Shown here: in pieces, positions 34,691 to 47,600 of the stretch
How the letters are laid out: every line of letters begins with the position of its first letter
How positions within the stretch are numbered: the stretch's first letter is position 1
Assembly (NCBI GenBank): GCA_038380795.1
Contig: CM076259.1
Coordinates: forward strand, 96,087,739-96,151,738
Length of the DNA: 64,000 bases
Direction: 5' to 3'
From: Pyrocephalus nanus
Lineage: Eukaryota; Chordata; Aves; Passeriformes; Tyrannidae
Position numbers and translations under genes: made by a program
Notes under the pieces: model-generated
Seen by the model: only the letters and a program-made list of their open reading frames with translations
Told to the model about the DNA's origin: nothing
Database searches by the model: none

Positions 34691-35830
34691 CATAGAATCA
34701 CTTAGGTTGGAAAAGACCCTTAAAATTGCTGAGTTAACCAACACTGCCAAGTCCACCACTAAAACATGTCCCTAAGTGTCATATACATGTTTTATAAATA
34801 CTTCCAGAGATGGTGACTCCGCTGTTGCTGTAGGCAGGTTGTTTTGGTGCTTGACAATCAAATTTCAGTGAATAATTTTCCTAATATACAATCTAGAGCT
34901 CCCCTGGTGCAACTTAAGGCTGTTTTGTCTTGTTCTATTTCTTATTACCTGGGAGAAGAAGCTAATGTCCACCTCAGTATGACCTCCTTTCAGATAGTTG
35001 TAGAGAGTGACAAGGTCTCTCTTGAGCCTTCTTTTCTCCAGGCTAAACACTCCCAGCTCCTTCAGTCGCTCCTCAGACTTGTGCTCCAGATTCTTCTCCA
35101 GCTCTGTTGCCCTTCTCTGGATGCTCTTCAGAGCCTCAGCGTCTTTCTTGTAGCAAGGGACCCAAAAGCGAATACAGGGGAAGCCTCACTAGTGCTGAGT
35201 ACAGGGCGACTATCACTGCCCTGGTCCTGCTGGCCATGCTTTTTCTGATACAGGCCAGGATGCAACTGACCTTCTTGGCCACCTGAGCACACCTTAGCTC
35301 ATGTCCAGTTGTCTGGCAGCCAGCACCCCCAGGCCCTTTACCACCAGGCAGCTTTCCAGATGCTCTTCTCTAAGCCTTGAGCATTGTATGGGATTGTTGT
35401 AACTCAAGGGCAGGAGCTGGTACTCAGCCTTATTGAACCTCAAACAGTTGGCCTAATTCCATTGATTCAGCCTGTCCAGATCCCTTTATAAAGCCTTCCT
35501 GCCCTTCATCAGATCAGCATCCTTCCCAGCAAACTGACTGATCTTGATCTCCTGCAAACTTGATCCCTTGTCCAGATCATTGATGAAGATATTAAGCAGG
35601 ACTGGTCCCAACACTGAACCCTGAAAAGGATCGTTTGTGATCAGCAACCAACTGGGTTTAGTTCCATTCACCACCACTCTCTGGGCCTGGCCACCCAGCC
35701 AGTTATTCACCCAGCAAACAGCAGGCCTATACAAGCCACAGGCTGCCAGCTTCTCCAGGAGAATGATGTGGGAAATAGTGCCACTTTACTAAAGTCTAGG
35801 TAAACAACATCCACAGCCTTTCCCTCATGC
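34691..35830 (-). mobile_element. CR1 LINE, 3' part, interrupted by another CR1
   Basis: CATAGAATCACTTAGGTTGG starts the copy. Antisense RT blocks follow (CCCAACACTGAACCCTGAAA; TAAAGTCTAGGTAAACAACA). It breaks near 35830 at a second CR1 and resumes at about 36358. Confidence 0.9.
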
Positions 35831-36357
35831 ACTGGTGCAGCCTCACCTTGAATAATTTGTGCAGTTTTGGTCACCACATTATAGGAGAGATATTAAGCTA
35901 TTAGAGTGTCCAAAGGAGACAAGGAAGATGGTGAAGGGCCTTGAGGGGAAGCTGTATGAGGAGCAGCTGAGGTCACGTGTTCTGTTCAGCCTGGAGGAGA
36001 CTGAGAGTAGATGTCATTGCAGTTACAACCTCCTTGTGAGGGGAAGAGGAGGGACAGGCACTGATCTGTTCTCTGTGGTGACCAGTGGCAGGACACAAGG
36101 GAATGGCCTGAAGTTGTGTCAGGGATGATTTAGGTTGGATATTAGAAAAAGGTTCTTCACCCAGGGAGTGGCTGGCACTGAAACAGGCTCCCCAGGGAAG
36201 TGGTCACAGCACCAAGCCTGCCAGAGTTCAAGAAGCATTTGGACAATACTCTCAGGCACATGGTGTGACTCATGGGGATGGTTCTGTGCAAGGCCAGGAG
36301 CAGGATTTGATGATGCTTGTGGGTCCCTTCCAACTCAGCATATTCTGTGATTCTGTG
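35831..36357 (+). mobile_element. CR1 LINE nested in an opposite-strand CR1
   Basis: It begins around GGTGCAGCCTCACCTTGAAT, runs through GTGCAGTTTTGGTCACCACA and GGTTGGATATTAGAAAAAGG, and ends in CATATTCTGTGATTCTGTG. It reads in the + direction inside the minus-strand CR1 on both sides, so it is the younger insertion. Confidence 0.9.
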
Positions 36358-37130
36358 TTCTACTAAGCCCATCACTCTTCCATAGAATGAGATCAGGCTG
36401 GTAAAGCAGGGCTTATGTTTCATGAACCCATGCTGACTGGGCCTGATCTCCTGGCTGTCCTGCATGTGCACTGTGATGGAACTCAGGATGATCTCCTCCA
36501 TGACCTTTCCTGGCACCAAGGTCAGGCTGACAGGCCTTTAGTTCCTGAGATTCTCCTTCTGACTCTTCCTATAGTTTGGTGTCATACTTGCTAACCTACA
36601 GTCAACTGAGAACACCCCAGTCAACCAGGATTCTTGGTAAATAATGGAAAGTGGCTCACTAGGCACTTACATCAGCTTTTTCAGTACCCCTGGGTAGATC
36701 CTATCCAGCCCCATAGACTTGTGTGGGTCTAAGTGGTATAACAGGTCCCTGACTCTTTCCTCTTGGACTATGGGAGCTTCATTCTGGTGCCCATCCATGT
36801 TTTCCAGCTCAGTGGGTTAGGTACCTGGAGAACAACTACTCTTACTATTAAAGACTGAGGCAAAGAAGGCATTAATTTCCTCAGCCTTTTTGTTATCCTT
36901 TGTCATTATGTTTCCCCCAGAATTCAATAATGGATAGAGATTCTCCTTATCCCTCCTCTTTTTATGATGTATTTATAGAAACATTTTTAATTGTCTTTTA
37001 TGACAATAGCCAGGTTAAGTTCTAGTTGGGCTTTGGCCCTTCTGATTTTTTTCCTGCATAACCTCACAATATCCTTGTAGTGCTTCCAAGTTGCCTGCCC
37101 CTTCTCTCAAAGGTTGCAAATTCTCCTTTT
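36358..37130 (-). mobile_element. CR1 LINE, continuation of the interrupted copy
   Basis: Antisense RT sequence resumes (ATGAACCCATGCTGACTGGG; CCTGGCACCAAGGTCAGGCT; CCTATCCAGCCCCATAGACT) and fades near 37130. With 34691-35830 it makes about 1.9 kb, the longest CR1 here. Stops in all frames make it inactive. Confidence 0.88.
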
Positions 37131-38690
37131 TCCCCCCAAGTACATACATAGTATTTCTTATATTGAATTATTAACTATTTTTTTTAAATGCTAATGTGAT
37201 TAATTTAAATACAATAATGTGAATTTGATAATGTTGAGAAAAATTTAAATATCATTATGGACATGAGATAGACAAAGTATTTTCCTCTTCTCATCAACTA
37301 TGGTATGACCATCTAATGTATTTTTTAATTATATCTACTATAATAGAAATAAAGAAGTGGTTTGGGAGAGTTTTGCTTTTAAGCAAAATAAGAAAATTAT
37401 CCCTGTAGTCTTTGCCTTTCCTCCTCTGGTCATGCTTTTCAGTTTTTGTTAGTATCCTATTAAAAGCAACAGCAAAAGAATTAATATTTTCGTAGTGCTT
37501 TCAAGCCAGTGCTTGCATGAGATCACTGTGAGGGTGACCTTATCATATACATTGTTATTTCTTTCTCTGAACTGAAAAAATGATGGTTTGTTTTTCTCTA
37601 GGGAGGCAAAGTTGATGGTTATATTTTCACTACTGTTCTCAGCATTCTTGTGAATAGAAGTATTTCTGAAATTCCTATTTAGACAAAAAAACCCCAAACT
37701 GAAAATCCATTGTCAAGGCATTTCTTGAGATGGTATATTTTACATATTATACCTTTCTACCTTAGGAGATTTAAAGCTGAATCAAATTTGGAAAATTTAG
37801 GCTGCATTTTATACTAAAAATTTCACAATACAGTCTTGTGTCTTTAAATTCCATAAAGAATTATGGTTGTCCTGATAGCTATCTTATTCTTTCTAAAAAA
37901 ACGCTGAACTGCTTTTGAGATTTATGCATGTGATACTAAAAATACATGGAAGGTTAGTCTGGCTAGTTTTTGTTGGAAAAAAAAATTGACTTAGCAGACC
38001 TGGACATGATGTAAAAGGATGTTTCAATTCAATGTTTCAATGGGATGAAAGATTGGAAACATTTTTCAGCAAGGACCGAATAGATCCTAAACCCCATTTC
38101 CACAAAATATAAGGCAACATAAAATTGTTCTGGTCTTTGGATCTGACCTACTTTTTGACAGATTATTAAATATTTCCCTGAATTATGTCTTTTATGAATT
38201 AAACATAAATTGAAACAACAACAAAAAACCTGATACAAACAAGCAAAAAAACCCCAACCCAAAACCAAACAAAAAAACTTTCTAGTTTTCATTTCTATAT
38301 TTCAAGAAATAATGAATTCACTACACTGATTGACAAGTTATTCTCGCATCAACATTCTCTTCCAAATAAGACTACTTTCTCATTTTAATTTATCTAGCTT
38401 CAAATTTAAAACTCCTAGATTAAAAGCACTATGCTAAACTGAAGTGTTTCTCAAAATTTGCTTAAACACAGTGGTGACACTAGAAACAAACCTAAAGGCT
38501 ACTCTCTGCTTCTGCTTGACATCCCTCTGGACAGATGGAGAAGTCTGGCTCTCATGCAAGGCAGGGGTGCACAATGGAGACCCTCAAGCATGAGTGTCTG
38601 TCTGGACATTGTGGGAGCTAACATAGCAAGTGCCTTCCAGCCTAGGGACCAAGGATGCCTCTGCTGGAATGAAGGCATATGTAGGGGTAG
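37131..38690. other. AT-rich non-coding stretch
   Basis: Nothing recognised. Confidence 0.4.
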
Positions 38691-39022
38691 ATCACAGAAT
38701 ATCCTGAATTGGAAGGGATCCACAAGGATCACTGAAGTCCAGTTCCTGACCCTGCACAGGACAGTCCCAAGAATCACATAATGTGCCTGGGAGCATTGTC
38801 AAAATGCTTCTTGAACTTTGGCAGGCTTGGTGCTGTGACCACTTCCCTGGGAGCCTGTTCCAGTGCAAAACCACCCTCTAGCTAAAATACCTTTTTCTAA
38901 TATCCAACCTAAACCTCCTCTAACACATCTTCATTCCATTCCCTTGGATCTTGTCACTGGTCACCAGAGAGAAGAAATCAGTCCCTGCCCTCCACTTCTC
39001 CTCAAGAGGAAGTTGTAGACTG
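38691..39022 (-). mobile_element. CR1 LINE fragment, 3' end
   Basis: ATCACAGAATATCCTGAATTGG at the left edge, ATATCCAACCTAAACC and CACTGGTCACCAGAGAGAAG inside. It stops at GTTGTAGACTGC, about the same point as the copy at 32212. Confidence 0.9.
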
Positions 39023-39620
39023 CTGTGGGGATGTGTTCCTAGTTCTTGTTCAAAAATTACCATGTTTCTGTCTCACAGAATAAGGACATTGTTCAGACAT
39101 GAGATAAAAACTCCTGTGGGGAACCTGGCCATCTAAACCCAGCTGCTGAAGGGATCTTACAATGCACACATGTATTTATATATTCTCAGTAGCCAAGCTC
39201 CACCCTGCTTGGGCTGAGTGGGACAGGATGAGTCCCTCAGCACAGCCTGTGTTTGTGTGAGTGCTCTGTGTGTCTGTCTGTGTTACCTGTGTAGCCGGCA
39301 ATTTACTGAAAAATGCTCTACTGAACAATGACGTGGTGTATATGTGTGCTCTCTCTGACCAGGGCACGCTCAGCCTCACTGCTGGTTGGAACTGGTGGCA
39401 TGGAGCTGCAGCTGCCTCTCCTCTGCAAGACTGGGCAACTCCTAACTGATATGTCTGCTTCTGCACCAGGGACTCATTTCCTGAGGACCCACCCAGCGTG
39501 GTCCCACAGGCTTTCAGAGCTTTGGCTTACCAGGAAAGAGTTTTTCATCCTGTTGGAATGGACTGCATTAAACACTTTGCTGAGAGGCACAGTCAGTAGC
39601 CTGTGAAGATTTTTCTGAAG
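39023..39620 (+). repeat. Unclassified LTR-like, GC-richer segment
   Basis: It starts TGTGGGGATG at the CR1 break, has a TATA-like TATTTATATATTC (39173-39185), GT/CTGT-rich sequence, and an ATTAAA with nearby CACAG close to the right edge. It is richer in G and C than its flanks. No target duplication or family is recognised, so LTR is only a suggestion. Confidence 0.4.
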
Positions 39621-41067
39621 CAGTACCCAGTCATGCTTCCACCTGTTTGTCCCCCTTTCTGTAATTTGTGCATAATTTAAAGACTGTATCAGAAATTATT
39701 TTCTCCCCAAGACTTTCATAACCTCATTAAATAGCTTAGAGCCAAAAACTGATTCCTGTGAATCAATCTCCACAGTCACTTAACGAGTCCTGTTTATAAT
39801 TATTTAGATAATTTTTAATAGATTTTATGTACCACAGGCAGATTATTTTTTCATTATTCCATAGTATTTGCCAAGACACTTGGCCATATTAGGTCAGAAT
39901 GGAAATCCAAGAATATTAAAACAGTACCTTTACAAGCCCAATTTGTATATGTCTAAAAAGACCTCAGGTTACTTTAACAAGCTGTTGATTTGCATTAATT
40001 GCTCTCCTTCAATTCTTTTTAAATTTAGTCCCACGTTAGGTGTTAATTTTTTTCTAAGACTGATTTTGTTATGACAAACCTATAACTTAATAGTTTATTC
40101 TATTTAATATTTTTCAAATATTGGCACAATATTCATTTTTGTTCCAGATGTTCCTGAATGTCCTCCATGTTTAAATACTTTTGAAAATCAACCTTGACAG
40201 TGTAGAGGACTCCTCTGACACTTCTGTTATAATTTTTTGATGCAAATTACACAGGCATGCTGATGGTACATCCAAGTGAAAGATAGTTTAACATCCTTCA
40301 GAGTAACTTTTGTAATGGAAATTTTTTTTATCATCAGCTATGAAGGGACTATATTATCTGGATGTTTCCCAAAAGATAACAGAAATATTTAAGGAAACCT
40401 TTTACTTTGTCCAATAATAATTGTGAATTTATTTTATTTTATTCTATCCTGTGTTCAAACACAAAGAAACCATGCCTGCCCTAGACAGAAAATTAACCAT
40501 ATATTTTCTTTAAATATTTGCTTTCCTGGAAGCTTTAGGTCCATGAGTTAGGACAGTGTGTTGAAACAGCTTTGCCATGATAGGCATGGATGGGAGAATT
40601 CCCAGGAGGCCTTCTGATGCTCCAGTCACCCACAGCCAACACGTAGTAGAGGAAGACGCAGAAACATTAATTTCACTAAGCAGACGAAGGGTTGTAATTA
40701 CATCCAGCTCACTTTTCTATTTCTTTGCTTTTACATCATGATTGATCACATTTACACTGGAACAAAAATGAAAAAGAAGCTGAATCAACAATCCAAACAA
40801 AATCCACTTGATGGATGTCTTAACCCTTCTCTATCCATCCTAGACCTGATGTATGTATTGCTCCCATCCACAGTGTTGAAAGACAGCTCAAAAACACTGC
40901 TTCCAGGTACCTTGGCTTTACATAGGAAAAGCGATTTTTTTTCTCAGTCTGTAATATTTTTTTATTATTCTGAGATGATAACTTCTTACTGTGTTGATCA
41001 GAGGGAGTACAAATAGTAATCTTGCGTGTCTACACTCCATATTGAAAGGAATAAAAGAGAAAGAGGG
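39621..41067. other. AT-rich non-coding stretch
   Basis: Nothing recognised. Confidence 0.4.
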
Positions 41068-41609
41068 TGTGGTGGGTTGATCTTGGCTGGATGCCGGGTG
41101 CCCACTCAGCTGCTCTATCACTCCCATTCCCAGTCCAACAGGGGAGAGAGTAAGGTGGAAAAAAAAACAACTTGTGGGTTGGGATAAGGTAGTTTATTAC
41201 AGCAAAAGCAATGTGAAAGATAGCAGAGTTTATTCTCTACTTCCCATAAGCAGTGATGGTTAGTCACTCCAGAGAAGCAGGGCTTCAGTACTCATGATGG
41301 TTCCTTAGTAGGCAGACATTGGAGACAATGAATGCCTGCCTTCCTGCTCCTTGCCTCAGCTTTTATATCTGAACTGACGTCATATGGCCTGGAATATCCC
41401 TTTGGTCAATTTGGGTCAGCTGGCCTACTAGGGTCCCCTCCCAGGATCTTGTCCTTCATTGAAGAAGGAATGTCACAGTGCTAATGCTGTGCTCAGCAGT
41501 AGTCAAAACACCGGTGTGTTATCAACACCCTTCCAGCTGCCGATGCAAAGCACAGCACTGTGAGGGCTACTGCAGGGAAATGAACTCCAGCTCAGCCAGT
41601 CTCAATACA
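41068..41609 (+). mobile_element. Solo LTR of an avian endogenous retrovirus
   Basis: Starts TGTGGTGGGTTGATCTTGG, ends CTCAATACA. Flanks GAGGG (41063-41067) and GTGGG (41610-41614) look like a 5-bp target duplication with one change. TTATATCTGAACTGACGTCA holds a CRE-like TGACGTCA. The 5' end is shared with the LTR at 9752. Confidence 0.82.
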
Positions 41610-41614
41610 GTGGG

Positions 41615-44600
41615 ATGAAGGAAAAAAGATAAAAGAGCTGTCTCTTCTTTTTGTACAGATCATGGACAGCTAGAGATTTATGTGTATTCTAGGTTTTAAG
41701 ATCTTTTTTTTTGTTGTTTGCTATTACAGGTTTTACTTTATGTTATTTTTAATCTTAATGAAAAGTTTGTAAAATTTACAGCCATAATTAAAAAAATAAA
41801 CGGGCAAAATACAGCACTTTGGTAAATCTGACATCTTCCTTTTGATGGCCATTCAGTTGATCAGTTATAGTTGCAATACTCCTGACACCAATGGTTTTAT
41901 AAAAAAAAACCCTCTAAACTCTTTACTTAAAATATTACAAAATATTATTGAAGCAAATTTCCTATTAAATTCAAAATGCATCTCTAATATTTTTCCCATA
42001 TTTCAAATTCCTGTTTGCATTCTGGCTTATAAGTTTTTAACTTCTATGATGCAGAATTATAGTTTTGTTTGTGTTTTATGATTAATTCCATCTGCAGAGC
42101 TCACCTCTACCCATTGTTTATATCTGTAATCAGCTGTGCAATCAGACAACTAAAGGTGTCGAATAACTCAACTAGTTTACATGCATTTCCAAAAAAACCC
42201 TGCAAGTGTGAGAGGGGGAAAGTATCTGGCTTTTGTTAGCCAACTATAATCAAAGACTTTGCACCTCTGCTCTGGACTTCAGAAAGGGGTAAGACTTTGT
42301 AATGGCAACGATTCTTTTTCCAAGAATTTTGAATACACAGATAGTTCTTCTTTTCTGGTGCAAGGAGCTCTGGGCACTGAAGGTGGCTACTGATACCAAA
42401 GGGGATTCAGTGAGATCTGAATTACCATCTGGCCACTCTGCAGCAGTCATATGATCCCTAATCATACGCATATTTTGCTCACAGTTGTTAATACCTGTCT
42501 TTCCCTTGGGATAACAAGATTAATGACAGTGACTTTATCATGTAGAAGCTTTCCTAGCATAAGACAGCCTAGTTATTCACTCTGACTGCACATGGCAAAT
42601 TTGTCCTATGCAATGGGTTGGCTTTGCATTTCAGGAGTCCATTACCTTTAACCTTCACCATCAAAAGTGATTTTTGTTCAGATCACTAGGGATAACCATG
42701 CCAGCATGCTGGACTGTAAACTGAGAAATCTGAGGATAAGGTTCATTGTAAAACAAAGATCTAACTGGTGTTTCCCCATAAAATACCTGATGAGGTGATA
42801 AATTTTACCTTTTGGCAAATAAATCTTAGACTTTCATTTAATTAGTAGAATGTACATTTTCACTCTTCACATTAGAAATGGCTTGTGCTTTTCCTGGTTA
42901 TCTTTTAAGTGAGAGTCTGTTATCAAAGTCTCTGTCTAATTCATAAGTGAAAACAACCACAGTTACTTGGAACTCTTGGAGTCTTTAGTTTTAAATGGAT
43001 TGTCTAAAATTTTATCAGACATTTCTTTGGACATTCTATTACAAATAGATGAGTTATTCAGCAAAACAGGTAAGAATAATAAATTTTTACTTTTTCTATG
43101 TGTACAAACCTCAGTTATTAATAATAATAATTTGGTGAGAACACTTAAAATTTGTTTTGATTATCAAGGCAGGTGACACATTTATTCAGATGAATAGCCA
43201 CACATTTGAAAAGACTATTTATCTTATTTCTTTTTCTGTAAACCTGTCAGAACTGAAAAATACCATACCAAGAATGACACCTCAGCTATGAAACCCAGCC
43301 GGGAAGATGGCATTTAATCACTAGTATTAGAGTCACATATGTGTTGATGACCTTTTACCTTCAGAGATGAATTCATATGAACCACAGTGTTCAATCATGT
43401 CAAATGTAATTATCTACTGTTAGGAATTTAAATATACTTTAATCTTTGCACTTAACTTTTAGCAGTGTTGTTTTTAGCATTGCTAAACCCAAATGTTTAT
43501 ATGTGGCAGAGGGAGGGGAAGAAGAAGGTAACAGGGGAGAGAGGGAGATGGGCTAAAAGAAAATTGCCTGTGTATACTTCTCTGATGTATAGCCCATTTA
43601 ACAGAGGATTTTATGAGCTGCAATTACCTGTACCTCTCATGAGAGATATTTTTCTTTCATTCTAGCCATCCCCGTCAAACAAGAAATGTGTGTGGCACAC
43701 TTGTAGTCTTATCACTACCACTAAACCAGGTAGGAAGATTCTATCATGATTTGTCATAAATCTTTATAGTCTGCAGTATTTTTAAAAAAAGTTTTCTATT
43801 GAATTGTGTGAAAAATTTTACAGTACATGGTAATTTACATCAATGAATGAAGTCTGCCTAGCCTCATGGCACAAAGTGGACTGGATATTTAGCTACAGAA
43901 CAAATTCAGTACAAAGAAGCATTGGAATTCTTCCAACAAAACCCAACCCTCCTGGAGTCAGAGGTTTTTCTAGTCTCTAATGGTCATTTGTCCCTATCAG
44001 GGTCTTAGAAACAACATGTCTGAGAAAATACATTCTACTGGCATGGATCTGATGTGACTATTTTGTCCTGCAGTTACTTAACTCTTATAAAAAAAAAAAC
44101 CCAAAAAACACCATCACCAAATATCAACCAAATAATAGCGACAAAAAAAAAAAAAAAAAAAAAACCAAAACAAAACAACAAACAAAACCCCCAAATTCCA
44201 CAAAACCACTAAACCAAACAAATTGACTACAACTCTTGTGAAAAAGACATCTGAATGGCAACCAACAAAGCCAGTAGTGTGGTAGTAACCTTAGGCAGCT
44301 TAAGGGAAGGAAAAGCATAAGCAGAAAGTTTTGTAAATTATTGAACTAAGAACAAGGAGTGTTGTGTAAAAATAGGCAAAATAGAACAAATAACTATGAG
44401 AGCTCCCAACAGATGCTCTCAGTCAGCTTTGTGAGAACAGATCTCAGATACTTAGTATGTGTTCACTCAGAGATACGCTGTCCTAAATGTGCAGTTTTTG
44501 GTATGGTCACTTTATCAATTAGAAACAGATATAATAGAAATCCAGATTATCTACAGAATAGTTAGATTAGGTATTGATACTACCAGAGAAGATTAGAGGT

Positions 44601-47600
44601 AGAAGCAGCTGTAAATCTCAGACTACAAGTGAGGTAAATGTTAATGCAGTTAGCTTGCTCTGCAAAGAAGGCTACTTCATTTTAGGTCCTGCTATTTGCT
44701 CAACATCAGACTAAGCAGTCTATAGCTGGTTCAGTATCACTGGAAAAAGAAATGTAAACTTCCCTGTGGGGTGCCCATACTAAGTGTTTAGTCGTTTAGG
44801 TAGTATCTCTTTCAAGCAGAATTTAAACTTCCATTTTCTGGGGAAGGCTGGCAATCTAAGTAAATTTCATTGACAAATATCCAGTATTTTTAAAGCTCAT
44901 GAAGTCTCAGCTTGGAAGGAGAAGAGCTAAACAGATCTTTTAATCAGAAATGTCATTCATGCCCAGACTGATAATTCATTTAACTGAGAAGGCTTGGAGT
45001 CAACTCAGTGGGTAGGATGGCATTATAATCCTTCCTCCCTTCCTCCATCCCTGCCTCACTCCATTCCTTCCTTCATTCCTCCCTCACTCTCTCATTCCTT
45101 CCTTCTTCTTTCCCGCTTTGGCTGTTCACTTCCCTTCAGCAAAATTTCACATAGGTGTGAACTTCACTAATGATACAGCACTCTCTGCTGAGTTTATAAG
45201 GAGTAATAATTTCATATCAAATATAGAATCAGCTTTAAGAAGAGCACAGATGACAGCTGCACCAGCTCCTTTCGTGTAGACATCAAAAAGTCTTTTGTAC
45301 CAGAAGAGGTTTACAAGCTGTTCCTAATACAGTTGAGCCTTCACTAGAAAATCAGAGCTGAAAGGATCTATGCCCTATAGACAATTTCACAAACCAAGTT
45401 CCTTCAACCATACCCACAACACAAGTAACAATAATTTGATAAGATAGCCATGGAACGTGTTTAGGACACTCCAGACAAAAAAGTAATTTCCTTACACATA
45501 TTTCAGTTACATATGTGCTCCGTTACATTGACAAAATCATTACTAACCAGTTACATAACATAAGCTAAGGAAATATGACAGGATGAAATTGCATGATTAA
45601 TAAATCTCCTTTCAGCAAGATTTGCTTTAGAGAGACAAAAACAACAACCCATGTTTTCCTGTCTCATATTGCAATGAAAAACATAAAATCAGTTACCTAA
45701 TATTTTTGGTCTGAAGAAAGTGAACGCCATGGGTTTTACAATGTTTCAGATGCAGCCATCAATAAGAATCATGTTGAGGGCTTTAATGGATCAGTTTACA
45801 AGGCTACAGTCATAGGCCTCCTGGAAATCCATTTTGACTTAATCAGCTTTCCAATTTTGCAGGTAAAATATAGCACTTCTGGATCATACCCAAGAATGAG
45901 GACACAATAATAAAATAATTCAATATGTTTTGCATAGTCTTAACAATTTTTAAATCAAGGTGCTATTTTAGCAAACATTAACACTTGGTTTCCCTCATCT
46001 TGTGTACTCTGTTCTTCCCCTTTTTTGGTATTGTGATGACTATTGTGCTCTCCCTGCTTAAAAGTAGCTTATGACATCCATGTCTCTTTGAATATTCTGC
46101 AGCAGGTAAGTATGTGAAATATTCCTATGTGACAACACTACTGTTAGCTGAAATTACATTCTGCTACATCAAAAAGACATTTCACAAGGTACAACATCAT
46201 TGAATGTCTTTCAGCATTTTTTTTGAAAAGGAAAAACATTCCCTAGTGTAGCACTTACCTTCTCTTTCTTCAGCTCAACCACCACAGTCCAGTGCTTGAC
46301 CACGTTTCAGCTGATTAGCTCGAGCATGAGAAGCTGCAGCTGGGACAACCACTGAGCACAGCGGTTGTACTAGTATGTCACAGAGACACTTCTCTGCATT
46401 TCTGGCAAAGTATACAGAGAATTTTCTGCAAGTTAAGCCTAACTATGCATTTTTGTTTACCTCTAAAGTTTTTGTACAGTAGAGAAAACTTTCAGAATAG
46501 AGATAAAATTTGTGTATTTCTGCATTTGTTATGTCAAATCATTGCTTTGGTTAACCACTAGAAGGACTCCTTTTCTTGCTCATGGGCATCTCCTCTAGGA
46601 GGATCAGAGGAGGCTCAGTATGATTCATCTATGTGTGTCTTCCTCTTGCCCCTGCATGTTTCTATCCTGCCTTTGGAAAAAGTCATTAGGAAAAACCAAT
46701 TTTGTAGAAATATCATATTTACATTCTTCCCCAAACAAGCTGCATCATCTTTATATGAGGAGCTGGTGTGTGTTTTTCTATCAGTTGTAGATCTATGTGA
46801 TCCCCTACTAAAGAACTCCTTTTCACAGAAAATAGGAAAGCATCTGGACAAAGAACCTCTAGTTTGAAGTTCCTATCTTTTTTATTTTATCACATTTGAG
46901 TGAAAATTAGCAGCTTTACCTACAGTAATACAGGGATTCGGATACTGCTGCTATTAGACACATTGACCACACTCTAGGTATGGTAGTAGTAATCAATTAA
47001 ATTTCTAGCAAGACATCCAGATGATACAGAAGAAACTGCTTTGTCAAATTTACAGGAACTTAATTAACCTTGGCTCTCCAATTCCCAAAGTTCTCTAAAT
47101 GAAGAAGAGTTACTGGCTATATAGCCTTACTTCTTCTTGTGAAATGAGTAGTCAATGACAACATCATAATGCATTTTTTGAAGTAACCATGATATCATGG
47201 ACAACCAAAAGTCCATTTACAATATCCCCTTCTACAGGCAAATTGCTCTACTTGCCAGAGGGGTTGAATCTCGTCTCTAGAAATCTCAGTGTCTCATAAC
47301 ACAGTGTCTTTGAACATATTTTTACGTTGGGCTTTGCTTTTATGCAAAAAATGTTACCTCCATAATTACTGCTTTTACATTTTTGCTAAGGACAAGTGGA
47401 AGTCTTGACCATTTCTTCTTCCTTCATTTCATTGGATTGCTTGGCCTTAGATGGTTTATACCGTGGGTAGCTTCCTTGTCTCCAGTTCCTTTCTTCTACC
47501 ATTCTGTTTTTCCCCACTAAATAACACCCTTTCAGCTGCTTTTTTAATCAAAGGAACCTTGGATACAGACAATGGTCCTGTTAATGTTTCATTTCATGTT

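Noticed and set aside
36157..36519. 120-codon minus-strand ORF
   Set aside because: It crosses the junction of two nested CR1 copies, so it is a chance fusion of repeat sequence.
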